Assembly (NCBI RefSeq): GCF_008642315.1
Contig: NZ_CP029192.1
Location: 5,394,001-5,458,000 of the forward strand
Length of the DNA stretch: 64,000 nt
Source of the DNA: Streptomyces venezuelae
GTDB taxonomy: Bacteria > Actinomycetota > Actinomycetes > Streptomycetales > Streptomycetaceae
Reading direction: 5' to 3'
The notes under the pieces were generated by a model. That model saw only the letters and a list, made by a program, of their open reading frames with translations, was not told where the DNA came from and ran no database searches. Position numbers and translations under genes: made by a program. This document shows positions 35,910 through 44,822 of the stretch, one piece after another. Each line of letters starts with the position of its first letter. Within the stretch, counting starts at the first letter, position 1.

Positions 35910-37396
35910 ACCGCACCACCCAGTCCCTGATCGCCGTGGTCGTCGCGCTCGGCGCCGTCACCGGGTTCGCCGCGTTCGGCGGCTCGGAGGGCACGGACGA
36001 CACCGGGGCGAAGTCCGCGGCACGGCTGCCCGTCGAGCGCACCAGCCTGCTCTGCCCGGTGCCCAGCTCCTCCGACCTGGCCGAGACCTCGTACACCGCG
36101 TTCACCCCGAAGGCGGTCGGAGCCGAGGCCAAGGGCAAGGCGGAACTGCTGCCCGTCAGCAAGGCGCTCACGGACGCCGCCAAGGAGAAGGACAAGAAGG
36201 CCAAGCCCTTCCTGACCCAGAAGGCGCCCGGCGAGCCCGTCGCCGGTGAGGCGTCCGGCGCGGAGTCGCCCGCGCTCATCGGCACGGCCGACGGCGGGCT
36301 GGCCCCCGGCTGGACCGTGCAGCAGACCACGACGTACGCGGCGGGCAGCGGCCGCGGCATGCACGGCACCAACTGCACGGCGCCGGACACGGACTTCTGG
36401 TTCCCCGGCGCGAGCACCGCCAAGGACCGCAGCGACTACATCCATCTCACGAACCCCGACGACTCCGCCGCCGTCGTCGACGTGGAACTGTTCGGCCCCG
36501 ACGGCGAGGTCACGTCCGCGGTGGGCGACTCGATCCAGGTCCAGCCGCACTCCAGCGTCCCGGTGCTGCTGTCCACGCTCGCCGACAAGAAGGTCACCAA
36601 CCTCACCATGCACGTGACCGCGCGCAGCGGACGCGTCGCGGCCGCCGTGCAGTCCTCCGACGAGAAGCTGGGCGGCGACTGGCTGCCCGCGTCGGCCGAC
36701 CCCGCCGACAGCCTCGTCCTGCCCGGCATCCCCAAGGACGCCACCTCGGTCCGCCTGGTGGCCTACGCGCCCGGTGCCGACGACGCCGACCTGAAGGTCC
36801 AGCTCGCCTCCCCGACCGGCACCATCACCCCGGCCGGGCACGAGAGCCTCCAGGTCAGGTCCGGCATGACGGCCGCCGTCGACCTCGGCGACGTCACCAA
36901 GGGCGAGGCGGGCTCGCTGGTCCTGTCGCCGACCGACAGGTCGGTGCCCGTGGTGGCGGCCCTGCGGGTCACCCGCGGCAAGGGCAGCAAGCAGGAGACG
37001 GCGTTCATCCCGGCGACGCCCGCGGTCGGCGCGCGCGCCACGGTCGCCGACAACCGCGCCAAGGGCTCCACGCTCTCGCTGGTCGCCCCGGAGAAGACGG
37101 CGAAGGTGAAGGTCACGGCGTCCGCGGGGACCGAGGGCGGCTCACCGGCCACCAAGACGTACACGGTCAAGGGCGGCACCACCCTGGCGATCGCGGACCC
37201 GCCGAAGCCCGCGGGCCTGAAGGGGGCGTACGCGCTCACGGTGGAGCCGGTCTCCGGAGGACCGGTCTACGGCTCGCGGATGCTCGCGGCGCCGGAGGAG
37301 GGCCTCCCGATGTTCACCGTCCAGCCGCTGCCGGACGACCGGGGGACGGTGGAGGTGCCGAAGGCGGAGCGGGATCTGGCGGTGCTGCAGAAGTAG
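35906..37396 (+). CDS. DUF5719 family exported or anchored protein
   Basis: 496 aa from GTG 35906, which overlaps the glycosyltransferase stop (GTGA). An N-terminal hydrophobic segment (about 7-24, SLIAVVVALGAVTGFAAFGG) works as a signal anchor; the rest is beta-rich and extracytoplasmic, including a region with WFPGASTAKDRSDYIHLTNPD. Two conserved Cys (LLCPVP and GTNCTAP) may form a disulphide. Translational coupling suggests it works with the glycosyltransferase at the cell surface; no biochemical role is known to me. Confidence 0.88.
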   Translation: MNRTTQSLIAVVVALGAVTGFAAFGGSEGTDDTGAKSAARLPVERTSLLCPVPSSSDLAETSYTAFTPKAVGAEAKGKAELLPVSKALTDAAKEKDKKAKPFLTQKAPGEPVAGEASGAESPALIGTADGGLAPGWTVQQTTTYAAGSGRGMHGTNCTAPDTDFWFPGASTAKDRSDYIHLTNPDDSAAVVDVELFGPDGEVTSAVGDSIQVQPHSSVPVLLSTLADKKVTNLTMHVTARSGRVAAAVQSSDEKLGGDWLPASADPADSLVLPGIPKDATSVRLVAYAPGADDADLKVQLASPTGTITPAGHESLQVRSGMTAAVDLGDVTKGEAGSLVLSPTDRSVPVVAALRVTRGKGSKQETAFIPATPAVGARATVADNRAKGSTLSLVAPEKTAKVKVTASAGTEGGSPATKTYTVKGGTTLAIADPPKPAGLKGAYALTVEPVSGGPVYGSRMLAAPEEGLPMFTVQPLPDDRGTVEVPKAERDLAVLQK

Positions 37397-37443
37397 AAGG
37401 GCGTCCCCGCGCGGAGGCGGCACGCACGCGCGCGGGCGTCGGC

Positions 37444-37896
37444 TCAGTCCTCGTCCCCGTAGCGCGGGTCCACCGACTCGGGGGAGAGGCCGAGCAGCTC
37501 CGCGACCTGCTCGACGACCACCTCGTGCACCAGGTGTGCACGCTCGTCGCGGCCCTTCGTGCGGATCTCCACCGGGCGGCGGTAGACCACCACGCGCGCG
37601 GGCCGGCCCTCGGCCGCCGAGATCGTGCCGCCCAGCGGCACCACCTCTTCCTGCCAGTCCGCGTCGGGCCCGCCCACGGGCGGCACCTCGAGCACCACGA
37701 ACTCGATCTCCGTGAGCTGCGGCCAGCGCCGCTCGAGCCGCTCCACGGAGTCCTGCACGAGGTCGGTGAAGGCCTCCCCGCGGCTGGTGGAGAGCGGGAC
37801 CTGGGGCGGGGCCACGGGGCCGCGCATGCCCCGGCCGTGGCGGTCACGGCGGCGGGGCCTCGGGTCGGCGGCGCGGGGCTGTACGGGGTCGTCCAT
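37444..37896 (-). CDS. Zincin-like metallopeptidase family protein with degenerate HExxH
   Basis: 150 aa. Matches the small actinobacterial metallopeptidase family whose gene sits between whiB and manB. The zincin helix reads AHLVHEVVVEQVAELLG: His124 and Glu125 are present, but the second His of HExxH is Val128, so a normal zinc site is not expected. A basic N-terminus of about 30 residues precedes the fold (AFTDLVQDSVERLERRWP). ATG 37896 is chosen; a GTG just upstream is possible. Opposite strand to its neighbours. Confidence 0.82.
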   Translation of the reverse strand: MDDPVQPRAADPRPRRRDRHGRGMRGPVAPPQVPLSTSRGEAFTDLVQDSVERLERRWPQLTEIEFVVLEVPPVGGPDADWQEEVVPLGGTISAAEGRPARVVVYRRPVEIRTKGRDERAHLVHEVVVEQVAELLGLSPESVDPRYGDED

Positions 37897-38158
37897 CACT
37901 GACGAAGCGTAGTCCTCGAGATCGGTCTTTCCGCGCGGTGCGCGACATGTCGCTTCCTGACCGTTCCCGACGAGCTTGGACTCAATTCCGTATCTCTCCT
38001 GGACCGTCGATCTCACGCCAAATGACGTGATCCGAGCCATCTGGTGACCGGATTCAATACCACCCGCCCCAGTGGTCACTGGTGTCTTCGCAGGTCAAGC
38101 AGGTGTTCGGGTGACACGCCGTCATGTGGGCCGCCGGACGACACGGTGGGGTGACCTC

Positions 38159-38581
38159 ATGGAGAGTCGTCGCGGCCCGCTCAAGAGTGCGGTACCGTCC
38201 AACGCTGTGAGCCCTGTACGTCGCTGTTCGCGCACCGCTTGCGGCCGTCCCGCCGTCGCGACGCTGACGTACGTCTACGCCGACTCGACCGCGGTCCTCG
38301 GCCCCCTCGCCACCTACGCCGAACCCCACTGCTACGACCTGTGCGCCGAGCACTCCGAGCGCCTCACCGCGCCGCGCGGCTGGGAGGTCGTCCGGCTCGC
38401 CGACGCCTCGGGTCCGGCCCGCCCCTCCGGCGACGACCTCGAAGCGCTCGCCAACGCCGTGCGCGAGGCCGCCCGCCCGCAGGAGCGCGCGGCGGAGGCA
38501 GGCGGCGGCGCCCGCAGGGCCGACCCCATGGAGGTCGCACGCCGCGGCCACCTGAGGGTGCTGCGCTCACCGGACAACTGA
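38159..38581 (+). CDS. DUF3499 family protein
   Basis: 140 aa. The conserved N-terminal part has a zinc-ribbon-like set of cysteines: CSRTACGRPAVATLTY, then HCYDLCAEHSERLT. The rest is charged and Ala-rich. Role unknown; the gene is always near manB and whiB in actinobacteria (Rv3258c-type in mycobacteria, from memory). ATG 38159 is preferred, GTG 38207 (VSPVRRCSR) is an alternative. Confidence 0.87.
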   Translation: MESRRGPLKSAVPSNAVSPVRRCSRTACGRPAVATLTYVYADSTAVLGPLATYAEPHCYDLCAEHSERLTAPRGWEVVRLADASGPARPSGDDLEALANAVREAARPQERAAEAGGGARRADPMEVARRGHLRVLRSPDN

Positions 38582-38698
38582 GCCCCACCGCGTCCGAGCC
38601 TCCCGCACCCCCTTCACCGGATCTTCTCCGTCCGCATCGTTGACGCGCGTTCGACCGTGCCCTGAGGATTTCGCCACCCCACAGCCGGGAGGCGTTCT

Positions 38699-40315
38699 GT
38701 GTTCGTGCAGCAACTGGAGCCCGTGGCCGACTCGCTCGGCCTGTCCGCACTCGTCGCGACCCTGCCCCTCCTGACCGTCCTCGTCCTCCTCGGCGCCGTC
38801 CGCATGAAGGCCCACCGCGCCGGACTCATCGGCCTCGCCGTCGCCGTCCTCGTCGCCTGGCTCGTGTACGGCATGCCGCTCGGCCAGACCGCCTCCAGCG
38901 CCGCCCAGGGGGCCCTCTTCGGCCTCTTCCCCATCCTGTGGATCGTCGTCAACGCCCTCTGGGTGTACCGCATGACGGTCCGCACCCGGCACTTCGACAT
39001 CCTCCGCCGCTCCTTCGGCAGGCTCTCCGACGACCCCCGCATCCAGGCGCTCGTCGTGGCGTTCTGCTTCGGCGCGCTCCTGGAGGCGCTCGCCGGCTTC
39101 GGGGCGCCCGTCGCGATCAGCGCCGTCATGCTCGTCGCACTCGGCTTCGACCCGGTGCGCGCCGCGGTCGTCGCCCTCGTCGCCAACACCGCGCCCGTGG
39201 CCTTCGGAGCCATGGGCACCCCCGTGGTGACACTGGCTCAGGTGACGGGCCTTCCGCTCGACACCGTCGCCACGGTCGTCGGCCGCCAGACACCACTGCT
39301 CGCCCTGGTCGTGCCGCTGCTCCTCGTGGTCCTCGTGGACGGGCGGCGCGGCCTGCGTGAGACCTGGATGCCCGCTCTGGCCTGCGGTTTCGCCTTCGCC
39401 GTCGCCCAGTTCGCGGCATCCAACTTCGTCTCCGCGCAACTCGCCGACATCGGCGCGGCCCTGGCGGGCGCCGGAGCCCTCATGGCCGTACCGCGGGCGC
39501 GCAGGCCCGCCGCCGAACCCGTCCGCGCCGCGGTCCTCACCGGCGCCCGCAGCGAAGACCTCGACCAGGACGACCCGCGCCCCGAAGTGCTGCGCGCCTA
39601 CGCCCCGTACGCCCTCATCGTCGCCGTCTTCTCCCTCGCCCAGATCCCCGCCGTCAAGGACTTCCTCGCCAAGGCGACACGCACCTTCGACTGGCCCTTC
39701 CTGAACGTCGCCGACCCCTCCGGAGACCCGGTCGGCGGCAACGTCTTCTCGCTGCCGCTGGTGTCCACGGGCGGGACGCTGGTGCTGCTCGCGGGCCTGG
39801 GCACCGCCGCCGTCCTCGGGGTGCACGCGCGCGTGGCGGTACGGGAATGGGTGGCCACCGTCCACGAACTGCGCTTCGCGATCCTCACCGTGACGTCCGT
39901 ACTGGCCCTCGCGTACGTCATGAACCTCTCCGGACAGGCCGCCACGATCGGGCACTACGTAGCGGCCGCCGGCGCGGGACTCGCCTTCCTGTCACCCGTG
40001 CTCGGCTGGTTCGGCGTCGCGGTGACCGGCTCCGACACCTCCGCCAACGCTCTCTTCGGCGCACTCCAGGTGACGGCCGCTCAGCAGTCCGGGCTCTCCC
40101 CGGAACTCCTCGCCGCCGCCAACAGCTCCGGCGGCGTCCTCGGCAAGATGATCTCCCCGCAGAACCTCACGATCGCGTGCGCCGCCGTCGGGCTCGCGGG
40201 CAAGGAGGGCGACCTGCTGCGCAAGGTGCTGCCGTGGAGCCTCGGCCTGCTCCTGGTGATGTGCCTGATCGTCGTGGGGCAGAGCACGGCGGTCCTCGGC
40301 TGGATGCTGCCCTGA
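38699..40315 (+). CDS. L-lactate permease (LctP/LldP family)
   Basis: 538 aa, about 13 TM helices; proton-linked uptake of lactate or glycolate. Family motifs: LLEALAGFGAPVAISAVML, NTAPVAFGAMGTPV, and near the end GVAVTGSDTSANALFGALQ followed by NSSGGVLGKMISPQNLTIA. GTG 38699 has GGGAGG seven bases upstream. No lactate dehydrogenase or LldR-type regulator is adjacent; it interrupts the otherwise conserved DUF3499-manB order and may be a local insertion of a metabolic gene (inference). Confidence 0.93.
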   Translation: MFVQQLEPVADSLGLSALVATLPLLTVLVLLGAVRMKAHRAGLIGLAVAVLVAWLVYGMPLGQTASSAAQGALFGLFPILWIVVNALWVYRMTVRTRHFDILRRSFGRLSDDPRIQALVVAFCFGALLEALAGFGAPVAISAVMLVALGFDPVRAAVVALVANTAPVAFGAMGTPVVTLAQVTGLPLDTVATVVGRQTPLLALVVPLLLVVLVDGRRGLRETWMPALACGFAFAVAQFAASNFVSAQLADIGAALAGAGALMAVPRARRPAAEPVRAAVLTGARSEDLDQDDPRPEVLRAYAPYALIVAVFSLAQIPAVKDFLAKATRTFDWPFLNVADPSGDPVGGNVFSLPLVSTGGTLVLLAGLGTAAVLGVHARVAVREWVATVHELRFAILTVTSVLALAYVMNLSGQAATIGHYVAAAGAGLAFLSPVLGWFGVAVTGSDTSANALFGALQVTAAQQSGLSPELLAAANSSGGVLGKMISPQNLTIACAAVGLAGKEGDLLRKVLPWSLGLLLVMCLIVVGQSTAVLGWMLP

Positions 40316-40426
40316 GGCGTCCGTGCCCGTGCCCCGGCCCGCTGTCGGCTCCAGCGGGTAGCTTTGTGATGCGCGGAGGACTCTCCGTACGCGCTGAACT
40401 CGCAGAAGCTCAAGAGAGGGTTGGCC

Positions 40427-41791
40427 GTGACTGCTGATCTGTCCCAGATCGTGAAGGCGTACGACGTCCGCGGGGTGGTCCCGGACCAGTGGGACGAGTC
40501 CCTCGCCGAGCTGTTCGGGGCGGCCTTCGCGCAGGTCACGGTGGCGGACGCGATCGTCGTCGGCCACGACATGCGCCCCTCGTCGCCGGGGCTCTCGCGG
40601 GCCTTCGCGCGCGGCGCCGCCGCCCTCGGCGTCGACGTCACGGAGATCGGGCTCTGCTCGACGGACCAGCTGTACTACGCGTCGGGGGCGCTGAACCTGC
40701 CGGGCGCGATGTTCACCGCGTCGCACAACCCCGCCCAGTACAACGGCATCAAGATGTGCCGGGCCGGCGCCGCCCCCGTCGGCCAGGACACCGGCCTCGC
40801 CGAGATCCGCGCCCTCGTGGAGCGGTGGCGTGACTCCGGCGCCCCCGAGTCCGCGGCGACCCCGGGCACCGTCACCCGGCGCGACACCCTCACCGACTAC
40901 GCGGCGCACCTGCGCGGCCTCGTCGACCTCACCGCCATCCGCCCCCTCAAGGTCGTCGTCGACGCGGGCAACGGCATGGGCGGCCACACCGTCCCCACCG
41001 TCTTCGAGGGCCTGCCCCTCGACCTCGTGCCGATGTACTTCGAGCTCGACGGCACCTTCCCCAACCACGAGGCCAACCCGCTGGACCCGGCCAACATCGT
41101 GGACCTCCAGCGGCGGGTCCGTGAGGAGGGCGCCGACCTCGGCATCGCCTTCGACGGCGACGCGGACCGCTGCTTCGTCGTCGACCAGAACGGCGACCCG
41201 GTCTCCCCGTCCGCCATCACCGCCCTGGTCGCCTCCCGCGAGCTGGCCAAGCACGGCGGCAAGGGCACGGTCATCCACAACCTCATCACCTCCTGGTCGG
41301 TCCCCGAGGTCGTGAAGGAGAACGGCGGCACGCCGGTCCGCACGCGCGTGGGCCACTCCTTCATCAAGGCGGAGATGGCGAGGACCGGCGCGATCTTCGG
41401 CGGCGAGCACTCGGCGCACTACTACTTCAAGGACTTCTGGAACGCGGACACCGGCATGCTCGCCGCGCTCCATGTCCTCGCGGCCCTCGGCGGCCAGGAC
41501 GGACCGCTCTCCGCACTCGTCGCCCAGTACGACCGGTACGCGGGCTCCGGCGAGATCAACTCCACGGTCGACGACCAGACCGCCCGCCTCGCCGCGATCA
41601 AGACGGCGTACGCGGACCAGGACGGCGTGACCCTCGACGAGCTCGACGGCCTCACCGTGACCGCCGCCGACTGGTGGTTCAACGTACGCGCGTCGAACAC
41701 CGAGCCCCTCCTGCGCCTGAACGTCGAGGCGCGCGACGAGACGACGATGGCCGAGGTCCGGGACGAGGCGCTGGCGATCATCCGCGCCTGA
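40427..41791 (+). CDS. manB: Phosphomannomutase/phosphoglucomutase ManB
   Basis: 454 aa, alpha-D-phosphohexomutase interconverting mannose-6-phosphate and mannose-1-phosphate. Four domains: the phospho-serine loop MFTASHNPAQYNGIK, metal loop FDGDADRCFVVD, sugar loop GGEHSAHYYF, phosphate loop RASNTEPLLRLN. GTG 40427 is chosen because GAGAGGG is about seven bases upstream; a TTG two codons before is less likely. First gene of the run manB - Trm112 - SIS - manA. Supplies mannose-1-phosphate for GDP-mannose, glycoproteins and lipomannans. Confidence 0.96.
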   Translation: MTADLSQIVKAYDVRGVVPDQWDESLAELFGAAFAQVTVADAIVVGHDMRPSSPGLSRAFARGAAALGVDVTEIGLCSTDQLYYASGALNLPGAMFTASHNPAQYNGIKMCRAGAAPVGQDTGLAEIRALVERWRDSGAPESAATPGTVTRRDTLTDYAAHLRGLVDLTAIRPLKVVVDAGNGMGGHTVPTVFEGLPLDLVPMYFELDGTFPNHEANPLDPANIVDLQRRVREEGADLGIAFDGDADRCFVVDQNGDPVSPSAITALVASRELAKHGGKGTVIHNLITSWSVPEVVKENGGTPVRTRVGHSFIKAEMARTGAIFGGEHSAHYYFKDFWNADTGMLAALHVLAALGGQDGPLSALVAQYDRYAGSGEINSTVDDQTARLAAIKTAYADQDGVTLDELDGLTVTAADWWFNVRASNTEPLLRLNVEARDETTMAEVRDEALAIIRA

Positions 41792-41873
41792 GCCCACCGC
41801 GGGACGGCCTGACGCCCACCGGGGGACGGCCTGACGCCCACCGCGGGACGGCCTGACGCCCACCGCGGGACGG
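41792..41873 (+). repeat. 22-bp tandem repeat after manB
   Basis: GCCCACCGCGGGACGGCCTG plus AC repeats at 41792, 41814, 41836 and 41858 (last copy partial), beginning in the manB stop codon context. One copy differs by a single base. The 282-base gap to the next gene holds nothing else I can name. Confidence 0.9.
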
Positions 41874-42073
41874 CGGAGGCGCGGCCGGGAAGCCACGGCC
41901 CGCCCCTCCGCCCCACGACCCCCGTACGACCCTCACGCCCCGCCCCGCACGGAGGTAGGCTGACCAGGCCGCATCCTGCGCGGCGGCGGCGCGGTCCCCG
42001 GCGGACCACCGCGCGCGAACACCCCGCCGCAGCAGCGCACCACCCACCACATCCGTTCGAAGGGACCCACCCC

Positions 42074-42250
42074 ATGCCGCTCGAAGCCGGCCTCCTGGAG
42101 ATCCTCGCCTGCCCGGCCTGCCACGCTCCCCTCAAGGAGACGGAGACCGAGCTGGTCTGCACGGCGGACGCCAAGGAGTGCGGCCTCGCCTACCCGCTCC
42201 GCGACGGCATCCCCGTACTCCTCGTCGACGAGGCGCGCCGCCCCGCGTAG
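42074..42250 (+). CDS. Trm112/YcaR-like small zinc protein
   Basis: 58 aa: [20 protein letters not shown], then [20 protein letters not shown] and [10 protein letters not shown]. The paired cysteines (CPAC and the later C..C) form a zinc-ribbon of the Trm112/UPF0434 type. Such proteins act as partners of methyltransferases or are of unknown role in bacteria. The gene lies between manB and the SIS gene as in other actinobacteria. ATG 42074 follows an AGGGA. Confidence 0.9.
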   Translation: MPLEAGLLEILACPACHAPLKETETELVCTADAKECGLAYPLRDGIPVLLVDEARRPA

Positions 42251-42316
42251 CGCCACCCGCCGGTCGGTGACCGGCACCCGCAGGAAGCCGCGCCCCGCGA
42301 TCGGAGACCTGACCCC

Positions 42317-43516
42317 ATGCTCGACGAGTCGCAGCTCGACGACCCCGAGGCGCTCGCCCGCGCCGACCGCCGCGGACTGCTGCGCGGCGCGGCGGAGGCA
42401 GGTGCCCGCGTCCGCACCGCCGTCCGGCACGCGGTGGAGGCGGGGCTGACGGAGCTCAAGCCCGACGGCCGCCCCCGCGCCGTCCTCATCGCGGGCCCCG
42501 GCACCGCCGCCGCCTGCGTCGCCGACCTCCTCGACGGTCTCGTGGGCTCCGGCTGCCCCGTCATCCGGCTGGCCCCGACCGGCGTCGCACCCGCCGCCGG
42601 AGCCCTGCGCTGGGCGCTGCCCGGCTGGGTCGGCCCCGTCGACCTGCTGCTCATCGCCACCCCCGACGGCACCGAACCGGGCCTCTCGCTCCTCGCCGAG
42701 CAGGCCTACCGCCGGGGCTGCACCGTCGTCGCCGTCGCCCCCGCCCGCACCCCGATCGCCGAGAGCGTGGAGGGCAGCCACGGCCTCACCGTGCCCCTGG
42801 CGACCTCGCCCTACGGCGCGTACGAAGGCACCAACGACGAAGCGACCCGAGGCTCCGCGTCGTACGAGGCACGCCGCGTCGAGGACGAGGCCGCGCCCGG
42901 CGCCCCCGGCACCCTGTGGGCCCTCCTCGTCCCGCTCCTCGTCCTCCTGGACCGCACCGGCCTGGTCACCGCCCCCGTCGACGTCCTGCAGAAGGTCGCC
43001 GACCGCCTCGACCACGTCGCGGAACGCTGCGGCCCCGCCATCGCGACGTACAGCAACCCCGCCAAGACGCTCGCCGCCGAGCTCACCGACGCGCTCCCGC
43101 TGATCTGGACCGAAGGGCAGTCCGCGGGCGCGGCGGGGCGCCGCTTCGCCGCCACCCTCGCCGAACTCGCCGGGCACCCCGCGCTCGCCGCCGAACTGCC
43201 CGAAGCGCTGCCCGCGCACGGCGCCGTCCTCGCGGGCAACGCGGCGGGCGGCGGCGACACCGACGACTTCTTCCGCGACCGCGTCGACGACCCGGCGGCC
43301 CTCCGCCCGCGCGTGGTCCTGCTCCGCGACCGCCCCACGGACGCGGGCGGCCTCACCGCCGCCCCCGCCGCGCGCGAACTGGCACACGGCCACGACGTCG
43401 CGCTCAGCGAGCTGGAACCGGAGACCGGCGACGAACTCGAAGCCCTCGCCGAGCTGATCGCCGTCACGGATTTCGCCGCCGTTTACCTGGCGCTCGCCCC
43501 GGGCGACGGATCATGA
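42317..43516 (+). CDS. SIS-domain protein, phosphoglucose/phosphomannose isomerase-like
   Basis: 399 aa with two SIS-like halves. The region RAVLIAGPGTAAACVADLLDG is sugar-phosphate-binding and SNPAKTLAAELTDALPLIWT marks the second half; EYAQLAHG-type residues are not obvious. Related proteins are bifunctional glucose/mannose-6-phosphate isomerases, which fits the manB-manA position. The divergent motifs leave a regulatory or inactive role open. ATG 42317; 46 bases before the ManA start region. Confidence 0.85.
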   Translation: MLDESQLDDPEALARADRRGLLRGAAEAGARVRTAVRHAVEAGLTELKPDGRPRAVLIAGPGTAAACVADLLDGLVGSGCPVIRLAPTGVAPAAGALRWALPGWVGPVDLLLIATPDGTEPGLSLLAEQAYRRGCTVVAVAPARTPIAESVEGSHGLTVPLATSPYGAYEGTNDEATRGSASYEARRVEDEAAPGAPGTLWALLVPLLVLLDRTGLVTAPVDVLQKVADRLDHVAERCGPAIATYSNPAKTLAAELTDALPLIWTEGQSAGAAGRRFAATLAELAGHPALAAELPEALPAHGAVLAGNAAGGGDTDDFFRDRVDDPAALRPRVVLLRDRPTDAGGLTAAPAARELAHGHDVALSELEPETGDELEALAELIAVTDFAAVYLALAPGDGS

Positions 43517-43562
43517 CGACCGCACTCGCGTACGCAGTAAGCAAGTAAGGGAGATCCCCTCC

Positions 43563-44714
43563 GTGGACCGCCTCACCAACACCATCCGCCCCTACGCCTG
43601 GGGCTCCACCACCGCCATCGCCGAGCTCATCGGCGCCGAACCGAGCGGTGAACCGCAGGCCGAGATGTGGATGGGCGCCCACCCCGGCGCACCCTCGCGC
43701 ACCGAACGCGGCGCGCTGAACGAGGTCATCGACGCAGACCCGGAGCGCGAGCTCGGCACGGCGGCGGCCGCCAAGTTCGGCCCGCGCCTGCCCTTCCTCC
43801 TCAAGATCCTCGCCGCCGGCGCCCCGCTCTCCCTCCAGGTCCACCCCGACCTCGCGCAGGCCAAGGCGGGGTACGCGGACGAGGAGAACCGGGGCGTCCC
43901 CGTCGACGCCCCCCACCGCAACTACAAGGACGCCAACCACAAGCCCGAACTGATCTGCGCCCTCACACCGTTCGACGGCCTCTGCGGCTTCCGCCCGCCC
44001 GCCGAGACCGCGGACCTCCTGGAGGCCCTGGAGGTCGACTCCCTCAAGCCGTACGTCGACCTGCTGCGCGCCCAGCCCGAAGAGGCCGCCCTGCGCGAGG
44101 TCCTGACGGCCGTCCTGACCGCCGACCCCGAGCAGATGGCCGAGACGGTCACCGAGGTCACGGCCGCCGCCCAACGCCTCGGCGGCGCCTACGAGCCGTA
44201 CGCGGGCATCGCCCGTCACTACCCCGGCGACCCGGGCGTCATCGCGGCGATGCTCCTCAACCACGTCCGGCTGCAGCCCGGCGAGGCCCTGTTCCTCGGC
44301 GCCGGCGTCCCGCACGCCTACCTCGACGGCCTCGGCGTCGAGATCATGGCCAACAGCGACAACGTACTGCGCTGCGGTCTGACCCCCAAGCACGTCGACG
44401 TCCCCGAACTCCTGCGCATCGTCCGCTTCGAGTCGACCGACCCCGGTGTGCTGCGCCCCGAGGCGTCCCCCGACGGCGAAGAGGTCTACGACACCCCCAT
44501 CGACGAGTTCCGCCTCTCCCGCTTCGTCCTGCCCGAAGGCACCGCCCCGCACGACCTCACCGCCGCCACCCCGCAGATCCTGCTCTGCACGGCGGGCTCG
44601 GTCCGCGCCGGCGAACTGGCCCTGACACCCGGTCAGTCCGCATTCGTCCCCGCGGGCGAAAAGGCCGAAGTGTCCGGCGGCGGCACGGTTTTCCGGGCCA
44701 CTGTGGTGGCCTGA
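43563..44714 (+). CDS. manA: Mannose-6-phosphate isomerase, type I
   Basis: 383 aa, zinc cupin interconverting fructose-6-phosphate and mannose-6-phosphate. Zinc ligands are in LSLQVHPDLAQA (Gln, His), DANHKPELICAL (Glu) and AGVPHAYLDGLGVEIMANSD (His). The N-terminus RPYAWGSTTAIAELIG is conserved. GTG 43563 is preceded by AAGGGAGA. Acts with ManB to make mannose-1-phosphate for GDP-mannose. Confidence 0.96.
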   Translation: MDRLTNTIRPYAWGSTTAIAELIGAEPSGEPQAEMWMGAHPGAPSRTERGALNEVIDADPERELGTAAAAKFGPRLPFLLKILAAGAPLSLQVHPDLAQAKAGYADEENRGVPVDAPHRNYKDANHKPELICALTPFDGLCGFRPPAETADLLEALEVDSLKPYVDLLRAQPEEAALREVLTAVLTADPEQMAETVTEVTAAAQRLGGAYEPYAGIARHYPGDPGVIAAMLLNHVRLQPGEALFLGAGVPHAYLDGLGVEIMANSDNVLRCGLTPKHVDVPELLRIVRFESTDPGVLRPEASPDGEEVYDTPIDEFRLSRFVLPEGTAPHDLTAATPQILLCTAGSVRAGELALTPGQSAFVPAGEKAEVSGGGTVFRATVVA

Positions 44715-44822
44715 CGCACCACCGCCCTCGAGTGCTGCAACAATGACCCACCGCAAAGGCCGGGCAAAGCGCGCCCGGCCCCGTGGTCGGTACATACGAA
44801 GGCGAAGGGACACCCCGCACTC

